From positions 62,001 through 126,000 of the forward strand of contig NZ_VOHQ01000004.1 in NCBI RefSeq assembly GCF_009192765.1: a DNA stretch of 64,000 bases. The letters are read 5' to 3'. The first letter of the stretch is position 1. The number at the start of each line of letters is the position of its first letter. Positions 26,101 through 34,329 of the stretch are shown here, piece after piece. The stretch comes from Agriterribacter humi. Its GTDB lineage: Bacteria; Bacteroidota; Bacteroidia; Chitinophagales; Chitinophagaceae. A program made the translations under genes and the position numbers. The notes below the pieces were generated by a model. The model did no database searches, was not told the origin of the DNA, and saw only the letters and a list, made by a program, of their open reading frames with translations.

Positions 26101-26301
26101 CTGAATACTGAAATTCCCATCGGCATCTGTTTGGGTAATGCGCTGGCTGCCTTTTATCCTGATGGTAACGCCTGTTAATGCTGTATTATCTTCCGCAGAC
26201 AATACGGTGCCCCTAACAGTTCTTTCCTGTGCCTGCAGCATTTGAGGCAACAAAAATAGCAGTAGTGTAAAGGCCACTGCACAATGGAGCATTTTTCTCA
26301 T
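23137..26301 (-). CDS. SusC/RagA-family TonB-linked outer-membrane transporter
   Basis: This is a 1054-residue TonB-dependent transporter. In order it has a signal peptide (ending QMLQAQ), a carboxypeptidase-regulatory-like beta sandwich (RTVRGTVLSAEDNTALTGVTIRIKG, about 27-110), the TonB box region (GSLGEVVVTAMGIKKERKALGYS), the plug (NSLAGKVPGVNITQFSGSAGAGASITIRGGNS, FVIDGVIYDNS, ADGVVIIATKKG) and a 22-strand barrel ending in VPAVASFTFGVNITF, with an aromatic C-terminal residue. It works with the downstream SusD-like lid to import a ligand using TonB energy. The nearest sigma/anti-sigma pair is 5 kb away with other genes between, so direct control by it is not evident. Confidence 0.95.
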   Translation of the reverse strand: MRKMLHCAVAFTLLLFLLPQMLQAQERTVRGTVLSAEDNTALTGVTIRIKGSQRITQTDADGNFSIQIASGQTLQVSYVGYEDQEVTPGDDAVVNIRLQVAAGSLGEVVVTAMGIKKERKALGYSVSELNAEELMKNKNTNVVNSLAGKVPGVNITQFSGSAGAGASITIRGGNSTSEGRQNQPLFVIDGVIYDNSTTVTGNTGTDGMSRSNTTFSNRIMDVNPEDIESLSVLKGAAAAALYGSRAADGVVIIATKKGAEGTVKVDVTSRVSTSWANKLPEVQTEFGPGSYSVNGVLTKEGVYNSWGEKITSQETVYDNIGNFFQNGMLYDNNVNVSGGTKNSSFYLSGSNFDQTGIVPNTSYDKTTFRFNGEQKYGRLTLNANVAYSVAKTNRTLTTAGLYGSGVGSMQALYRWPQTLDISHYINEDGTQYRPYAGIITELQDDIDNPYWIINKDKLTSQTKRITGGVSGNYKIASWWDVIARLGYDQYTTDDYTYIAPGSAVAPLYQNGRLSKPKYDYTFITTTVMSNFHKTFGDFDTHLMLGTTSEDTRTSRQNHWGYNFVTAGTISFNNIGTENKFFADATVRKRLVGGYGEVGVSYKSIAFLTATGRNDWSSTLPFENRSYFYPSLSGSLVFTELLPKGNILSFGKFRASWAQVGKDANPYATNTYVWAPYTIGSYVLVGNQWAAGNPVLKPEIQNSWEVGGEFKFLNGRIGLDYTYYHSQTKNQIAQPRLAQSGGFIFSSLNTGSVINEGMEMMLTGKAISQKNFGWDITFNFSYNKGRLGDFLPGVAYFYPTDAQFGTVKAASVPNGGYFLGMTGQPYLREVDSKGDEIPNGRYQVDPATGLYKLNTTNPVVGNREPSFIGGINNTFRYKQLSLSFLLDIRKGGDVYNGTEYAMIVNGLSKRTLLNDRQSVTITGVNSVTGEDFTQTYDANQSYTIGGTTYAGTNMIQQYWSNYAANSMNFITSVNWVKLRSLSLTYDFSGISKRQKVIKGLSATAVGTNLFTWTNYKGMDPEVSAAGGTGGSGSTGIDYLGVPAVASFTFGVNITF

Positions 26302-26744
26302 AATTGTGTTTTTGATGTGTAGAATGGTAAATAAATTTTATCCCAGGAGTTATTTATGACTATGGTGCACAGGGTTTGCCTGGCTTCAAAAAACATAATA
26401 AAATACCGGCCCATTATAAGCCTGGAGATGGACAGCCTGTAATACTATTTTTTTCCTGATGCAGTTGAATATGCGAAAGTGGATATTGTTGTGAAGTGAC
26501 CTGTTCCCCAAACCAGGCGAATGTTCCTGTATTGCACAAGAACATTTTTGTTCAGCATTTAAAAAAAATATTCCGGAACAGAAGTCTTTCCAGAGTAAAG
26601 AAGCCAGTTGTATTGCTTTTTGCATGATCTCAGTTTTGGCACCTTAAAAATACATCAAATACCTGCACAAAAATGCAAAAACATGAAAAAAATAGCAAGC
26701 AGAAAAATTTACCCGGGAGCAGCATTGATTCAGAATTACATCAA
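26302..26744. other. Spacer upstream of susC, no gene seen
   Basis: This 443-bp stretch between mscS and susC must hold the susC promoter. I saw no clear TAnnTTTG element, and only short non-coding frames on either strand. A GAACATTTTTGTTC inverted repeat at 26540-26553 could form a small hairpin or operator. Confidence 0.5.
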
Positions 26745-27821
26745 TCAGGGCTTGATTTTAGGGACCAACTGCGATATTTCGATTCCCAACTTTTCCATTA
26801 ATTGTATTACTTTAAGATTTATTTCCTGCTTTAAAGCATTAAATTCATCCATCGGTATGGGCGCAGTATAATAATCGGTTTGTACAATATATCCCTGCTG
26901 TACAATGTCGTTTAAAAAAAGATTCCTGTTTTCAATTTTCGGGTGATCCAGAATTTCATTCATTCCCTCCAGCAGTTGCCGGAGCTGCTCCGCTGTTGCG
27001 GCAGTATCAATTTCCAGTTTTAAATCGGCGCGGCGTTGTGTGCGAAGACTCAGGTTATCTACAATGCTATCCACCATTTGCTTATTGGGCACACTTACAT
27101 ATGTTTTTTCGGTTGTGCGTAACCGTGTGCTCCGGAAACCAATTCTTTCCACCGTACCCGTTACATTCTGTACTTTGAGGACGTCGCCTATAACAAAAGG
27201 CTTATCAAAGAAAATTATAAATGAAGCGATAAGATTCTCTAAGCTTTCCCTTGCAGACAATGCAAGCGCCACGCCTACTATTCCCAGCCCGGTAAGGAGG
27301 TCCATAATCTGGTACCGGAAAGCAAACTTGATGACGGTTAATAAACCCGCTATACTTACAATAGCTTTTAAAAAATCTTTAATAAAGATAACCAGTTGGT
27401 GTTCTCCCTGCATTTCTTCGTTCTGATTATTTTTGGCAATAACCAATGCCAGGTAATCAATCATCCGCAACAACAACCAGAAAAAGGAAACAATAAGGAG
27501 TGTTACTGCAATGCGGTCAATGATTGTTTTGGTATCTGTTTTGTAGAAATTATATTTAAATACTTCCGGGAAATTAAGAGAAGAAAGGGCGATAACAGCA
27601 GTAAGTATGATGATGAAATATTCCAGCGGTGCAAGTATCAGGTCAACAAAAGCCTGGCGGTCTATTTTCCTGCCCATCCGTTTTGATAAAAAAATAATAA
27701 CAGCAACAATGGGCCTGCTGAAATATTTTTTCAACAGGTATATTCCAAAAATGATCAGGCCAATAGTAAGATAATCTCCTATGCTGTTGTTTAAAACCAT
27801 CCTGTCCAAAAAGTCATTCAT
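26745..27821 (-). CDS. Small-conductance mechanosensitive channel family protein
   Basis: MscS-family channels release solutes on osmotic downshock. The 358 residues show four hydrophobic segments, with the pore-lining TM3 in the stretch MDLLTGLGIVGVALALSARESLENLIASFIIFFDKPFVIGDVLKV. The beta domain follows (GTVERIGFRSTRLRTTEKTYVSVPNKQMVDSIVDNLS), then an alpha/beta C-terminal cytoplasmic vestibule. The N-terminus has three extra helices compared with E. coli MscS. It is the last gene of a minus-strand run and starts 11 bp after the preceding stop codon. Confidence 0.93.
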   Translation of the reverse strand: MNDFLDRMVLNNSIGDYLTIGLIIFGIYLLKKYFSRPIVAVIIFLSKRMGRKIDRQAFVDLILAPLEYFIIILTAVIALSSLNFPEVFKYNFYKTDTKTIIDRIAVTLLIVSFFWLLLRMIDYLALVIAKNNQNEEMQGEHQLVIFIKDFLKAIVSIAGLLTVIKFAFRYQIMDLLTGLGIVGVALALSARESLENLIASFIIFFDKPFVIGDVLKVQNVTGTVERIGFRSTRLRTTEKTYVSVPNKQMVDSIVDNLSLRTQRRADLKLEIDTAATAEQLRQLLEGMNEILDHPKIENRNLFLNDIVQQGYIVQTDYYTAPIPMDEFNALKQEINLKVIQLMEKLGIEISQLVPKIKP

Positions 27822-27832
27822 GTTGTCTTTCT

Positions 27833-28663
27833 TTAATGATAAGGATACATTTCAATACCTGTTTCATTAAGCACATAGATACCCTGTTGCGTAATGTAAA
27901 TTTTTAATGCATCTTGTATAATTGCCGGAAGAGGCTGCTCCTGCAACTCCAGCGTTCCCAATGTATACCTCACCAATTTATTCTGCCTGCGTCCTGCAAT
28001 GGTTTGGCCGATTACCCGTAAACCGGTGATACCCGTTAGCGGTAAAGTATTTTTAAGCGCCCCATAATAATCAAATACATATAACCCCTTTGTATCATCA
28101 TAAACATACACAAACCCATCGCTGTCTATTATGGTGCGTGGAGATGGCATAATATCCAATACCTGCCGCAGGTCCGTTGTTTCACTAAGCACTCTACCGT
28201 TTTCATCAATCTTTTTAAGCTTCGCGGATTGCTCATCAAATATCCACACATTATTATCGTACGACAACCCTATCGCCTTTGCCTGAAAAATACCCGATTT
28301 CCTCAGATCTATCATATTTATCCTGTTCAGGTAGCGATCCAGCATTACTATCGTTGAATAATCCTTATAATACAACAGCACTTTCATAGGGTTCGTTACA
28401 TCTATTGCATACACTGTTCCATAGCGGCGAACATCATTAAAAACATTCAAAGAATCACCCTTGCTGTTAAGCTTTATTAAAAGGCCTGGAGGCGTAAGCA
28501 CATAAACATTTCCCAGGTTATCGGCGGCAAACTGTTTAACCTTGCCGCTGTATATGGAAACAGGAGGCAAAAAAACAGTGCCCGATGCTTTACCGGCGGA
28601 ATCTGTTTGCGACTGTACGCAAAAAACAGAACAACACAATAATATGATAAAAGAAAAGCGCAT
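27833..28663 (-). CDS. Exported beta-propeller-like protein of unknown function
   Basis: This 276-residue exported protein has a signal peptide (MRFSFIILLCCSVFCVQSQ), with Cys residues inside the hydrophobic part but no clean lipobox. The body has repeated strands of the form DNLGNVYVLTPPGLLIKLNSKGD, DNNVWIFDEQSAKLKKIDENG and DGFVYVYDDTKGLYVFDYYGA, which are NHL/WD-like blades of about 40-45 residues. It may be an open or small beta-propeller. Its start codon overlaps the stop of the lpxH-like gene by one base (TGATG), so translation is coupled. The role is unknown; position suggests a link to the envelope. Confidence 0.75.
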   Translation of the reverse strand: MRFSFIILLCCSVFCVQSQTDSAGKASGTVFLPPVSIYSGKVKQFAADNLGNVYVLTPPGLLIKLNSKGDSLNVFNDVRRYGTVYAIDVTNPMKVLLYYKDYSTIVMLDRYLNRINMIDLRKSGIFQAKAIGLSYDNNVWIFDEQSAKLKKIDENGRVLSETTDLRQVLDIMPSPRTIIDSDGFVYVYDDTKGLYVFDYYGALKNTLPLTGITGLRVIGQTIAGRRQNKLVRYTLGTLELQEQPLPAIIQDALKIYITQQGIYVLNETGIEMYPYH

Positions 28664-29448
28664 CAGGATTGATAATATTTCAATTCAAGATTATGCCCGT
28701 CAAATACGGCATAACTGTTATACCGGATCCAGTCGCCCAAATTAATGTACCTGCTGTAATCATTCAATATAAAATCAATAGGAAGATGGCGGTGACCAAA
28801 AATAAAATAGTCGTAATGCTTTTGTTGCAGCACATCCCTGCAATAGCTGATCAGCCATTCCTTATCCTCACCCAAAAACCGGGCATCATCTTCACCGGTA
28901 GCTGCACGGCTACTTTTGCTGGAGCGATGCGCAATACCCATCCCGATATAAGGAGGTAAAATTCCAAACAACCACTGGCATATTTTGTTGCGGAATATTT
29001 TTTTTAAAAGCTTGTAGCCCTCATCGCCGGGGCCCAGTCCGTCGCCATGCCCTACAAGGAACTGTTTTCCATTGAATTCAAAATGCTGCGGCTCATAAAA
29101 CACGGAGATATTCAGTTCCTTTTCAAAATAACCGCTCATCCACATATCGTGATTGCCTACAAAAAAATAAAGCGGTATGCCACTGTCTGTTAATTCCGCC
29201 AATTTGCCTAAAATGCGAACAAACCCCTTAGGCACTACCTTTTTATATTCATACCAAAAGTCAAAAAGGTCACCAACGATAAAAATGGCTGCAGCATCTT
29301 CTTTTGCTCCGGAAAGAAAGCGAACAATTAGCTTTTCCCGTTTCAGGCTTGAAGCATGATCGGGAACGCCCAGGTGAAAGTCAGAAAGAAAGTATATTTT
29401 TTTCCCTGTAGGAACCTGCATCTGTGCAAGATAAAATGAAAGCTTCAA
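28663..29448 (-). CDS. UDP-2,3-diacylglucosamine diphosphatase-like metallophosphoesterase
   Basis: LpxH-type enzymes hydrolyse UDP-2,3-diacylglucosamine to lipid X in lipid A synthesis. The calcineurin-like metal motifs are all present: SDFHLG, VGDLFDFWYEY, VGNHDMW, VGHGDGLGPGD and IFGHRHLP. The inner-membrane-associated helical cap lies in between (KLLKKIFRNKICQWLFGILPP). The chosen start overlaps the lutC stop codon by 4 bases (ATGA), indicating coupling; an ATG at 29421 (MQVPTGKKIYFLSD) is an equally good start by homology. It is the third gene of the ftsH run. Confidence 0.88.
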   Translation of the reverse strand: MKLSFYLAQMQVPTGKKIYFLSDFHLGVPDHASSLKREKLIVRFLSGAKEDAAAIFIVGDLFDFWYEYKKVVPKGFVRILGKLAELTDSGIPLYFFVGNHDMWMSGYFEKELNISVFYEPQHFEFNGKQFLVGHGDGLGPGDEGYKLLKKIFRNKICQWLFGILPPYIGMGIAHRSSKSSRAATGEDDARFLGEDKEWLISYCRDVLQQKHYDYFIFGHRHLPIDFILNDYSRYINLGDWIRYNSYAVFDGHNLELKYYQS

Positions 29449-30080
29449 TTCTCTACCAAAAACACAAATACTTCTTTAGGCCCATGAACGCCAACCACCA
29501 ACGTTTTTTCAATATCGGCTGTACGGCTGGGGCCTGTTGCAAAGGTAATAAGCGAAGGTAACTTGCCCTTGTATTTTTCTTTTATCAGTTGCAGACCGTC
29601 TTTTATATCATATACCAATTGATTTAGGTATGCCACGCAAATATGCACAGGCGCATATACGCTGGTTGTTCTGCCACTTTGCTGCGCCGCACTCATCATG
29701 ATTGTTCCTGTTCTAGCTATTAAGGCTTCGCAGCCTGTAATGGCCACATCCGCCAGGGCTAGCGGCTTTTGAGAAAATCCTCCAAAATTTAAAGAGGCAA
29801 GCTTTTCTCTAAGCAGGGTTTCTTTACAAAATACTTCTTTCCACTGCCTTTGCTGAATAAGAAGGGATAATTGCGCGAGCATTTCGGCTTCATTGGTGCA
29901 GTATAAAAACCGGCCATCCAGTTTTCCAAATGCTTCCGCAAAAACGATTTCAGCATCATCGGCAGGGGGTAAAAACACTGAATTATTTCCTTCACTTTGA
30001 GGAAAAGGCAAAGGCACTGGTGTACTCAGTGCCTTTCGTATTTTTTTAAGCATATTTTCCTTTGCAGGAGATATCTTCAT
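29445..30080 (-). CDS. lutC: LUD-domain protein, LutC/YkgG-like
   Basis: LUD-domain proteins of the LutC type are subunits of the LutABC iron-sulfur complex for lactate oxidation. The 211-residue form starts MKISPAKENMLKKIRKAL (ATG 30078-30080), 4 bp after the ftsH stop codon. An in-frame ATG 46 codons upstream lies inside ftsH and is rejected. Family features are the N-terminal helix, VAITGCEALIARTGTIMMSAAQQSGRTTSVYAPVHICVA and ITFATGPSRTADIEKTLVVGVHGPKEVFVFLV. No lutA or lutB is adjacent, so its partner genes, if any, are elsewhere. In many Bacteroidota a stand-alone LUD gene sits after ftsH. Confidence 0.85.
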   Translation of the reverse strand: MKISPAKENMLKKIRKALSTPVPLPFPQSEGNNSVFLPPADDAEIVFAEAFGKLDGRFLYCTNEAEMLAQLSLLIQQRQWKEVFCKETLLREKLASLNFGGFSQKPLALADVAITGCEALIARTGTIMMSAAQQSGRTTSVYAPVHICVAYLNQLVYDIKDGLQLIKEKYKGKLPSLITFATGPSRTADIEKTLVVGVHGPKEVFVFLVEN

Positions 30081-30084
30081 TACA

Positions 30085-32178
30085 TTATGGTTTAGGTATA
30101 ATTTCAGCAGGTGGAACACCAGCGCTGATACCGCCGCCTTCTGAACCATTGGAAGAAGAAGGGTTTTCATCGTGATGATGGAGGTCGTGCACCACATCCG
30201 CCGGCTTCTTTTCCTCAAACGGACGTTTACCGATCATTTGCTCAAGATCGCTTTGAAAAAGTACTTCCCTTATCAATAATTCTTTTGCTATTCTTTCAAC
30301 CTGCTGCTTTTTCTCCATCAGCAGGTTTTTAGTTCTGCTGTATTCTTCATCTATCAGTTTTCTTACCTCTTCGTCAATTATTTTGCCTGTTTCCTCGCTA
30401 AATGGCTTGGTAAAATAATTTTCCTGCTGGGGATCGTAGTAACTGATATTTCCCAACTTCTCGTTCATACCATATATGGTAATCATGGAGTAGGCAATTT
30501 TGGTTACCTGCTGCAAATCGTTGCTGGCGCCGGTTGAAATTTTTCCAAAGAAAATTTCTTCACTTGCCCTTCCGCCCAGGGTCATAGCAATCTGGTCTTT
30601 TAACTGATCTGTATTGTAGAGATACTGCTCTTTGGGTGTATATTGTGCATACCCAAGTGCCGCTGTACCGCGGGGAACAATGGTAACCTTTAGCAAAGGA
30701 TACGCATGCTCCAGAAACCATCCGCAAATGGCGTGTCCTGCTTCATGGTAAGCAATAATTTCCTTTTCATCGGGAGAGATGATCTTGTTTTTCTTTTCCA
30801 GTCCGCCAATTACACGATCAATTGCATCCTGAAAATCATTCATCTCCACTTCCGTTTTCCCTTTTCGGGCCGCTATTAAAGCCGCCTCATTGCACACATT
30901 GGCAATATCGGCACCTGCAAAACCCGGGGTTTGCTCCGCCAGTTTAAACACATCCAGCTTTGCTGATTTTTTAATGGGCTTCAAATGCACATGAAATATT
31001 TCTTCCCTGCCTTTTACATCCGGTTTGTCAATGGTTATTTGCCTGTCGAAACGGCCGGGGCGTAGTAAGGCACTATCCAGCACATCGGGCCTGTTGGTAG
31101 CGGCAAGTATAATAATGCCACTATCGGTGCCAAAGCCATCCATTTCTACCAATAGCTGGTTAAGGGTATTCTCCCTTTCATCATTACTCATCATCATGTT
31201 CTTTCCTCTCGCCCTGCCAATCGCATCTATTTCATCAATAAATATAATGCATGGCGCTTTTTCTCTCGCCTGCTTAAATAAATCCCTTACCCGGCTGGCG
31301 CCAACCCCCACAAACATTTCAACAAAATCGGAACCGCTCAAACTAAAGAAAGGTACCTGGGCCTCGCCTGCCATGGCTTTTGCCAATAAGGTTTTACCTG
31401 TACCGGGAGATCCAACGAGCAAAGCGCCTTTTGGAATTTTACCTCCGAGGGCTGTATATTTTTTGGGATTCTTTAAAAAATCAACAATTTCCATTACTTC
31501 CTGTTTGGCCTCTTCCAATCCGGCTACATCGGCAAAAGTGATGTTTACTTTAGTGCCTTTTTCAAACAAGGTGGCCTTGGATTTGCCAATGCTGAAAATA
31601 CCACCGGGACCACTACCACCACCGGGACCGCCCACCTTACGCATCATTAAAATAAACAACAGGGCAAACATTAGCAAGGGAAATATATAGCTGAGTAAAG
31701 ACCCAAACCATTCTGATTCGCTCACAATTTTAACAGGAACTTCTTTTACCTGCTGATGCTCTTTGTAAAATTCGGCAAGTGTTGTACCTGTATAGGTTTT
31801 TGCATCCGGAATTTCAAATTGAAAATGCGGACCATCTGTTTTGGCAACAATGGACCACCTGTCTCCCAAAAGCTCTTTATATATAGGTTTGTCAAGGCTG
31901 TCTTTATTTATAAAAACCCTAACCACATCCTTATTGCGTACCAGCTCCAGCTTCTGAATATCATTTTTTACAAGCATTTCATTGCGGAACTGAAGATCCG
32001 AAATGACCGTGGCCGTTGGTGTAGCTCCATTATATAACTGGTATCCTACCAGCAAAAGCGCAACGATGCCATAAACCCAGTATATGCTGAATTTCGGACC
32101 ACGGCGTGGAGACTTGTCATCTCCCTCGGGTCGCTTATTGAATCCCGGTATTTTACCCTGATTATTATCCTGTGCCAT
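30085..32178 (-). CDS. ftsH: ATP-dependent zinc metalloprotease FtsH
   Basis: FtsH is the membrane-anchored AAA+ protease that degrades unassembled membrane proteins and regulatory factors. The 697 residues show a first TM (about 30-48), a periplasmic domain, a second TM (LLSYIFPLLMFALLFILMM) followed by a Gly/Pro-rich linker, and the AAA module. In that module are Walker A GSPGTGKT, Walker B IIFIDEIDAIG, the second region of homology ILAATNRPDVLDSALLRPGRFDRQI, and the zinc site YHEAGHAICGW. A coiled C-terminus rich in Glu and Lys follows. It sits between rsfS and lutC on the same strand, a layout usual in this phylum. Confidence 0.98.
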   Translation of the reverse strand: MAQDNNQGKIPGFNKRPEGDDKSPRRGPKFSIYWVYGIVALLLVGYQLYNGATPTATVISDLQFRNEMLVKNDIQKLELVRNKDVVRVFINKDSLDKPIYKELLGDRWSIVAKTDGPHFQFEIPDAKTYTGTTLAEFYKEHQQVKEVPVKIVSESEWFGSLLSYIFPLLMFALLFILMMRKVGGPGGGSGPGGIFSIGKSKATLFEKGTKVNITFADVAGLEEAKQEVMEIVDFLKNPKKYTALGGKIPKGALLVGSPGTGKTLLAKAMAGEAQVPFFSLSGSDFVEMFVGVGASRVRDLFKQAREKAPCIIFIDEIDAIGRARGKNMMMSNDERENTLNQLLVEMDGFGTDSGIIILAATNRPDVLDSALLRPGRFDRQITIDKPDVKGREEIFHVHLKPIKKSAKLDVFKLAEQTPGFAGADIANVCNEAALIAARKGKTEVEMNDFQDAIDRVIGGLEKKNKIISPDEKEIIAYHEAGHAICGWFLEHAYPLLKVTIVPRGTAALGYAQYTPKEQYLYNTDQLKDQIAMTLGGRASEEIFFGKISTGASNDLQQVTKIAYSMITIYGMNEKLGNISYYDPQQENYFTKPFSEETGKIIDEEVRKLIDEEYSRTKNLLMEKKQQVERIAKELLIREVLFQSDLEQMIGKRPFEEKKPADVVHDLHHHDENPSSSNGSEGGGISAGVPPAEIIPKP

Positions 32179-32266
32179 AAACTTCTTCGCTTAAATATTT
32201 AAATTAAAATAAAAAACCGGATACCCAGTTATACATAAAAAATTATAGTTACTGCTGTTTTTCGGA

Positions 32267-32668
32267 TTATGCCTCATGCTGTATATGATCGCCGTCATTC
32301 CACATTTCTTCCAGCTTATAAAATTTTCGTGTTTCCGGCTGAAAAATATGCACCACAATATTTACGTAGTCTATCAGCACCCATTGCAGAGCCTGGTAAC
32401 CTTCGTGGTGATACGGCAGTTCACCTGTGTGTTTTTTTACTTCGGTTTCAATGGCATCAGCAACTGCCCTCACCTGCACATTACTGGAAGCCTCACAAAC
32501 GATAAAAAAATCCGCAACGGCTTCCTGTATTTTGCGCAGATCAAGCGAAACAATATTTTCTCCTTTTTTTTGACGGATGGCGCTGATGATGGTTTTAAAT
32601 AGCTTACTGTTCCTCGTCAACCTGGCTGCACGTTTGGGCCGTGCAGTTAACACCTGTAATGCTGCCAA
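32267..32668 (-). CDS. rsfS: Ribosome silencing factor RsfS
   Basis: RsfS binds ribosomal protein uL14 on the 50S subunit and blocks joining with 30S during starvation. The 133 residues carry the family signature: LFKTIISAIRQKKGENIVSLDLRKI, ADFFIVCEASSNVQVRAVADAIE and WVLIDYVNIVVHIFQPETRKFYKLEEMW. An N-terminal basic stretch of about 20 residues precedes it. It is the first gene of the rsfS-ftsH-lutC-lpxH run, 88 bp before ftsH, and diverges from birA across 135 bp. Confidence 0.95.
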   Translation of the reverse strand: MAALQVLTARPKRAARLTRNSKLFKTIISAIRQKKGENIVSLDLRKIQEAVADFFIVCEASSNVQVRAVADAIETEVKKHTGELPYHHEGYQALQWVLIDYVNIVVHIFQPETRKFYKLEEMWNDGDHIQHEA

Positions 32669-32803
32669 TAGAAATCAATTTTAGGTTTACCCCTTTTTTT
32701 GGGGTTGATTTGATTATATTTTAAAAGCATCGCTTTGCGACTGCTTATTTGTTTTTCGATTATCTAACTTGCTCAAAAATAGGAATTAATTCGGTATTCT
32801 CTT

Positions 32804-33547
32804 ATGCAATCCTTCGGACAGTCTTTTAGCGTAATACCCAGTATTGACAGCACCAACAACTATGCCATGCAAATGGTTCATGCCCGTTTGGCAAAGCATG
32901 GCGATGCATGGTTTGCACTGGAGCAAACAAAAGGAAAAGGACAAAGAGGTAAAAGCTGGCAGAGCAGCAAGGGTGAAAATATTCTTTTAAGCATCGTTTT
33001 AAAGCCCCTTTTTTTAGTTCCCATGCAGTCATTTTTATTAAATGCTGCTATTACGCTGGGTGTTTACGACTTTTATAAAAAATATGCCGGCCATGAAACC
33101 CGGATAAAATGGCCGAATGATATTTACTGGAGTGACAGAAAGGCAGGAGGCATATTAATAGAAAACATTATACGCGCTGAACACTGGTCGTTTGCGGTTG
33201 CAGGGGTAGGCCTTAATATTAATCAGTTAAATTTCGCAGAGCACCTGCAAAAGGCAACTTCACTCCGGCAAATAACAGGCAAAAAATTTGAGGTGATTGA
33301 ATTGGCAAAGGAGCTTTGCTTTTTTTTGGAACAACGATATGAGGCGCTGGAAGCAGGGAACGAAAAACAAATTTTACACGACTATGGGCAGGCGATGTAC
33401 AAATTGAATGAAAATGTTACATTTAAAAAAAACGGACTTGTGTTTGACACCCTTATAAAAGGAATTACAGCAGAAGGGCTTCTGGTTGTTGAAACGGATA
33501 ATATTGAAGAGGAGTGGTTATGGGGAACGGTAGAATGGATAGTATGA
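32804..33547 (+). CDS. birA: Biotin--[acetyl-CoA-carboxylase] ligase
   Basis: BirA activates biotin with ATP and transfers it to the biotin carboxyl carrier protein. The 247-residue form lacks the DNA-binding N-terminus of E. coli BirA, so it is a pure ligase. Visible are SIDSTNNYAMQ, the biotinoyl-AMP loop in EQTKGKGQRGKSWQSSKGENILLSIVL, IKWPNDIYWSDRKAGGILIEN (the catalytic KWPND) and AVAGVGLNIN, plus a C-terminal SH3-like domain ending in EEEWLWGTVEWIV. It is 51 bp upstream of the Lon-N protein. Confidence 0.97.
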   Translation: MQSFGQSFSVIPSIDSTNNYAMQMVHARLAKHGDAWFALEQTKGKGQRGKSWQSSKGENILLSIVLKPLFLVPMQSFLLNAAITLGVYDFYKKYAGHETRIKWPNDIYWSDRKAGGILIENIIRAEHWSFAVAGVGLNINQLNFAEHLQKATSLRQITGKKFEVIELAKELCFFLEQRYEALEAGNEKQILHDYGQAMYKLNENVTFKKNGLVFDTLIKGITAEGLLVVETDNIEEEWLWGTVEWIV

Positions 33548-33598
33548 CCCTCGGTATATAGAGAGGAATTGCATTTTTCATTTAGCAACTTACAATAA

Positions 33599-34234
33599 AT
33601 GACCAATTTCATTCCTATTTTTCCATTAAGCATTGTAGTATTTCCGGGAGAAGAGGTAAACCTCCACATTTTTGAGCCCCGCTATAAACAATTGGTTAAA
33701 GAATGCTTCAGCGATGTAAAACCTTTTGGCATCCCCTGCATTATTAACAACCAGGTTGGCGAGTCAGGAACCCTTGTAAAAGTAGTTGAAATAGTAAAAG
33801 TGTATGACAGTGGTGAAATGGATATCCGTACAAAAGGGGTATCGGTTTTTCGGATATTGGAGATCATCAAAAGAATTCCCGATAAGCTGTACAGCGGTGC
33901 TATTGTACATTATCCCAACATCAGTGAAAACGGAAGTAAATCGTTAATGGAAAAAGTATTGGAACGACTCAGGGAAATGCACAGGCTTTTAAAAATTACC
34001 AAATCATTTAATAACCCGGATGAAAAACTAAGCGCTTATGATATAGCGCATCACGCCGGACTTTCTATTGAAGAAGAATATGAGCTGCTTGGACTGACAC
34101 AGGAAATACAAAGGCAGGAATATTTAAAGCGGCATCTCAATAAAATTATTTCCATATTAACTGAAACAGAGGCCCTGAAGGAAAAGATAAAACTTAACGG
34201 GCATTTTAAAAATCCTGGATCTATGGATATATAA
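33599..34234 (+). CDS. LON substrate-binding-domain protein
   Basis: This 211-residue protein consists of a Lon N-terminal domain without ATPase or protease parts. It starts FIPIFPLSIVVFPGEEVNLHIFEPRYKQLVKECF, the typical Lon-N opening, and has a beta-barrel with IKVYDSGEMDIRTKGVSVFRI. Its C-terminal helical half ends EIQRQEYLKRHLNKIISILTETEALKEKI. Such stand-alone proteins are common in Bacteroidota and are thought to bind partly unfolded proteins; the exact role is not known. The stop codon is followed at once by the TTATAGTTTATG-type repeat and a hairpin before the convergent rho gene. Confidence 0.85.
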   Translation: MTNFIPIFPLSIVVFPGEEVNLHIFEPRYKQLVKECFSDVKPFGIPCIINNQVGESGTLVKVVEIVKVYDSGEMDIRTKGVSVFRILEIIKRIPDKLYSGAIVHYPNISENGSKSLMEKVLERLREMHRLLKITKSFNNPDEKLSAYDIAHHAGLSIEEEYELLGLTQEIQRQEYLKRHLNKIISILTETEALKEKIKLNGHFKNPGSMDI

Positions 34235-34262
34235 TTTATAGTTTATGATTTTGGGTTTATCG
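34234..34262. repeat. TTATAGTTTATGnTTTnGGTTTAT repeat, copy 1
   Basis: The words TTATAGTTTATG and TTTGGGTTTAT lie directly after the stop codon of the Lon-N gene. Related copies occur after the USP gene (39692-39722, in its reading direction) and after the ABC-F gene (58340-58370). Confidence 0.55.
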
Positions 34263-34298
34263 TTGTAGCCGTTTTCCTTTCGCCGCCCTCTTCTGGCT

Positions 34299-34322
34299 GA
34301 AAGCTGATTGCTGACAGCTTTC
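34299..34322. terminator. Hairpin between convergent Lon-N and rho genes
   Basis: GAAAGCTG (34299-34306) and CAGCTTTC (34315-34322) form a perfect 8-bp stem with an 8-nt loop. It lies between convergent genes, 8 bp before the rho stop codon. There is no clean T-run, so it may act as a structural mRNA end. The words also belong to a repeated AGCTGAT/CAGCTTTC type. Confidence 0.45.
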
Positions 34323-34329
34323 TGCTTTA

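Noticed and set aside
16698-26301. Sigma/anti-sigma control of the susC/susD pair
   Set aside because: The sigma pair is separated from susD by three genes and a terminator, and the partner protein is TPR-based and not a FecR-type anti-sigma factor.
30081-30218. Longer N-terminus for the LutC-like protein
   Set aside because: The extension overlaps the ftsH 3' end and is not family-like; MKISPAKENM four bases after ftsH is a proper start.
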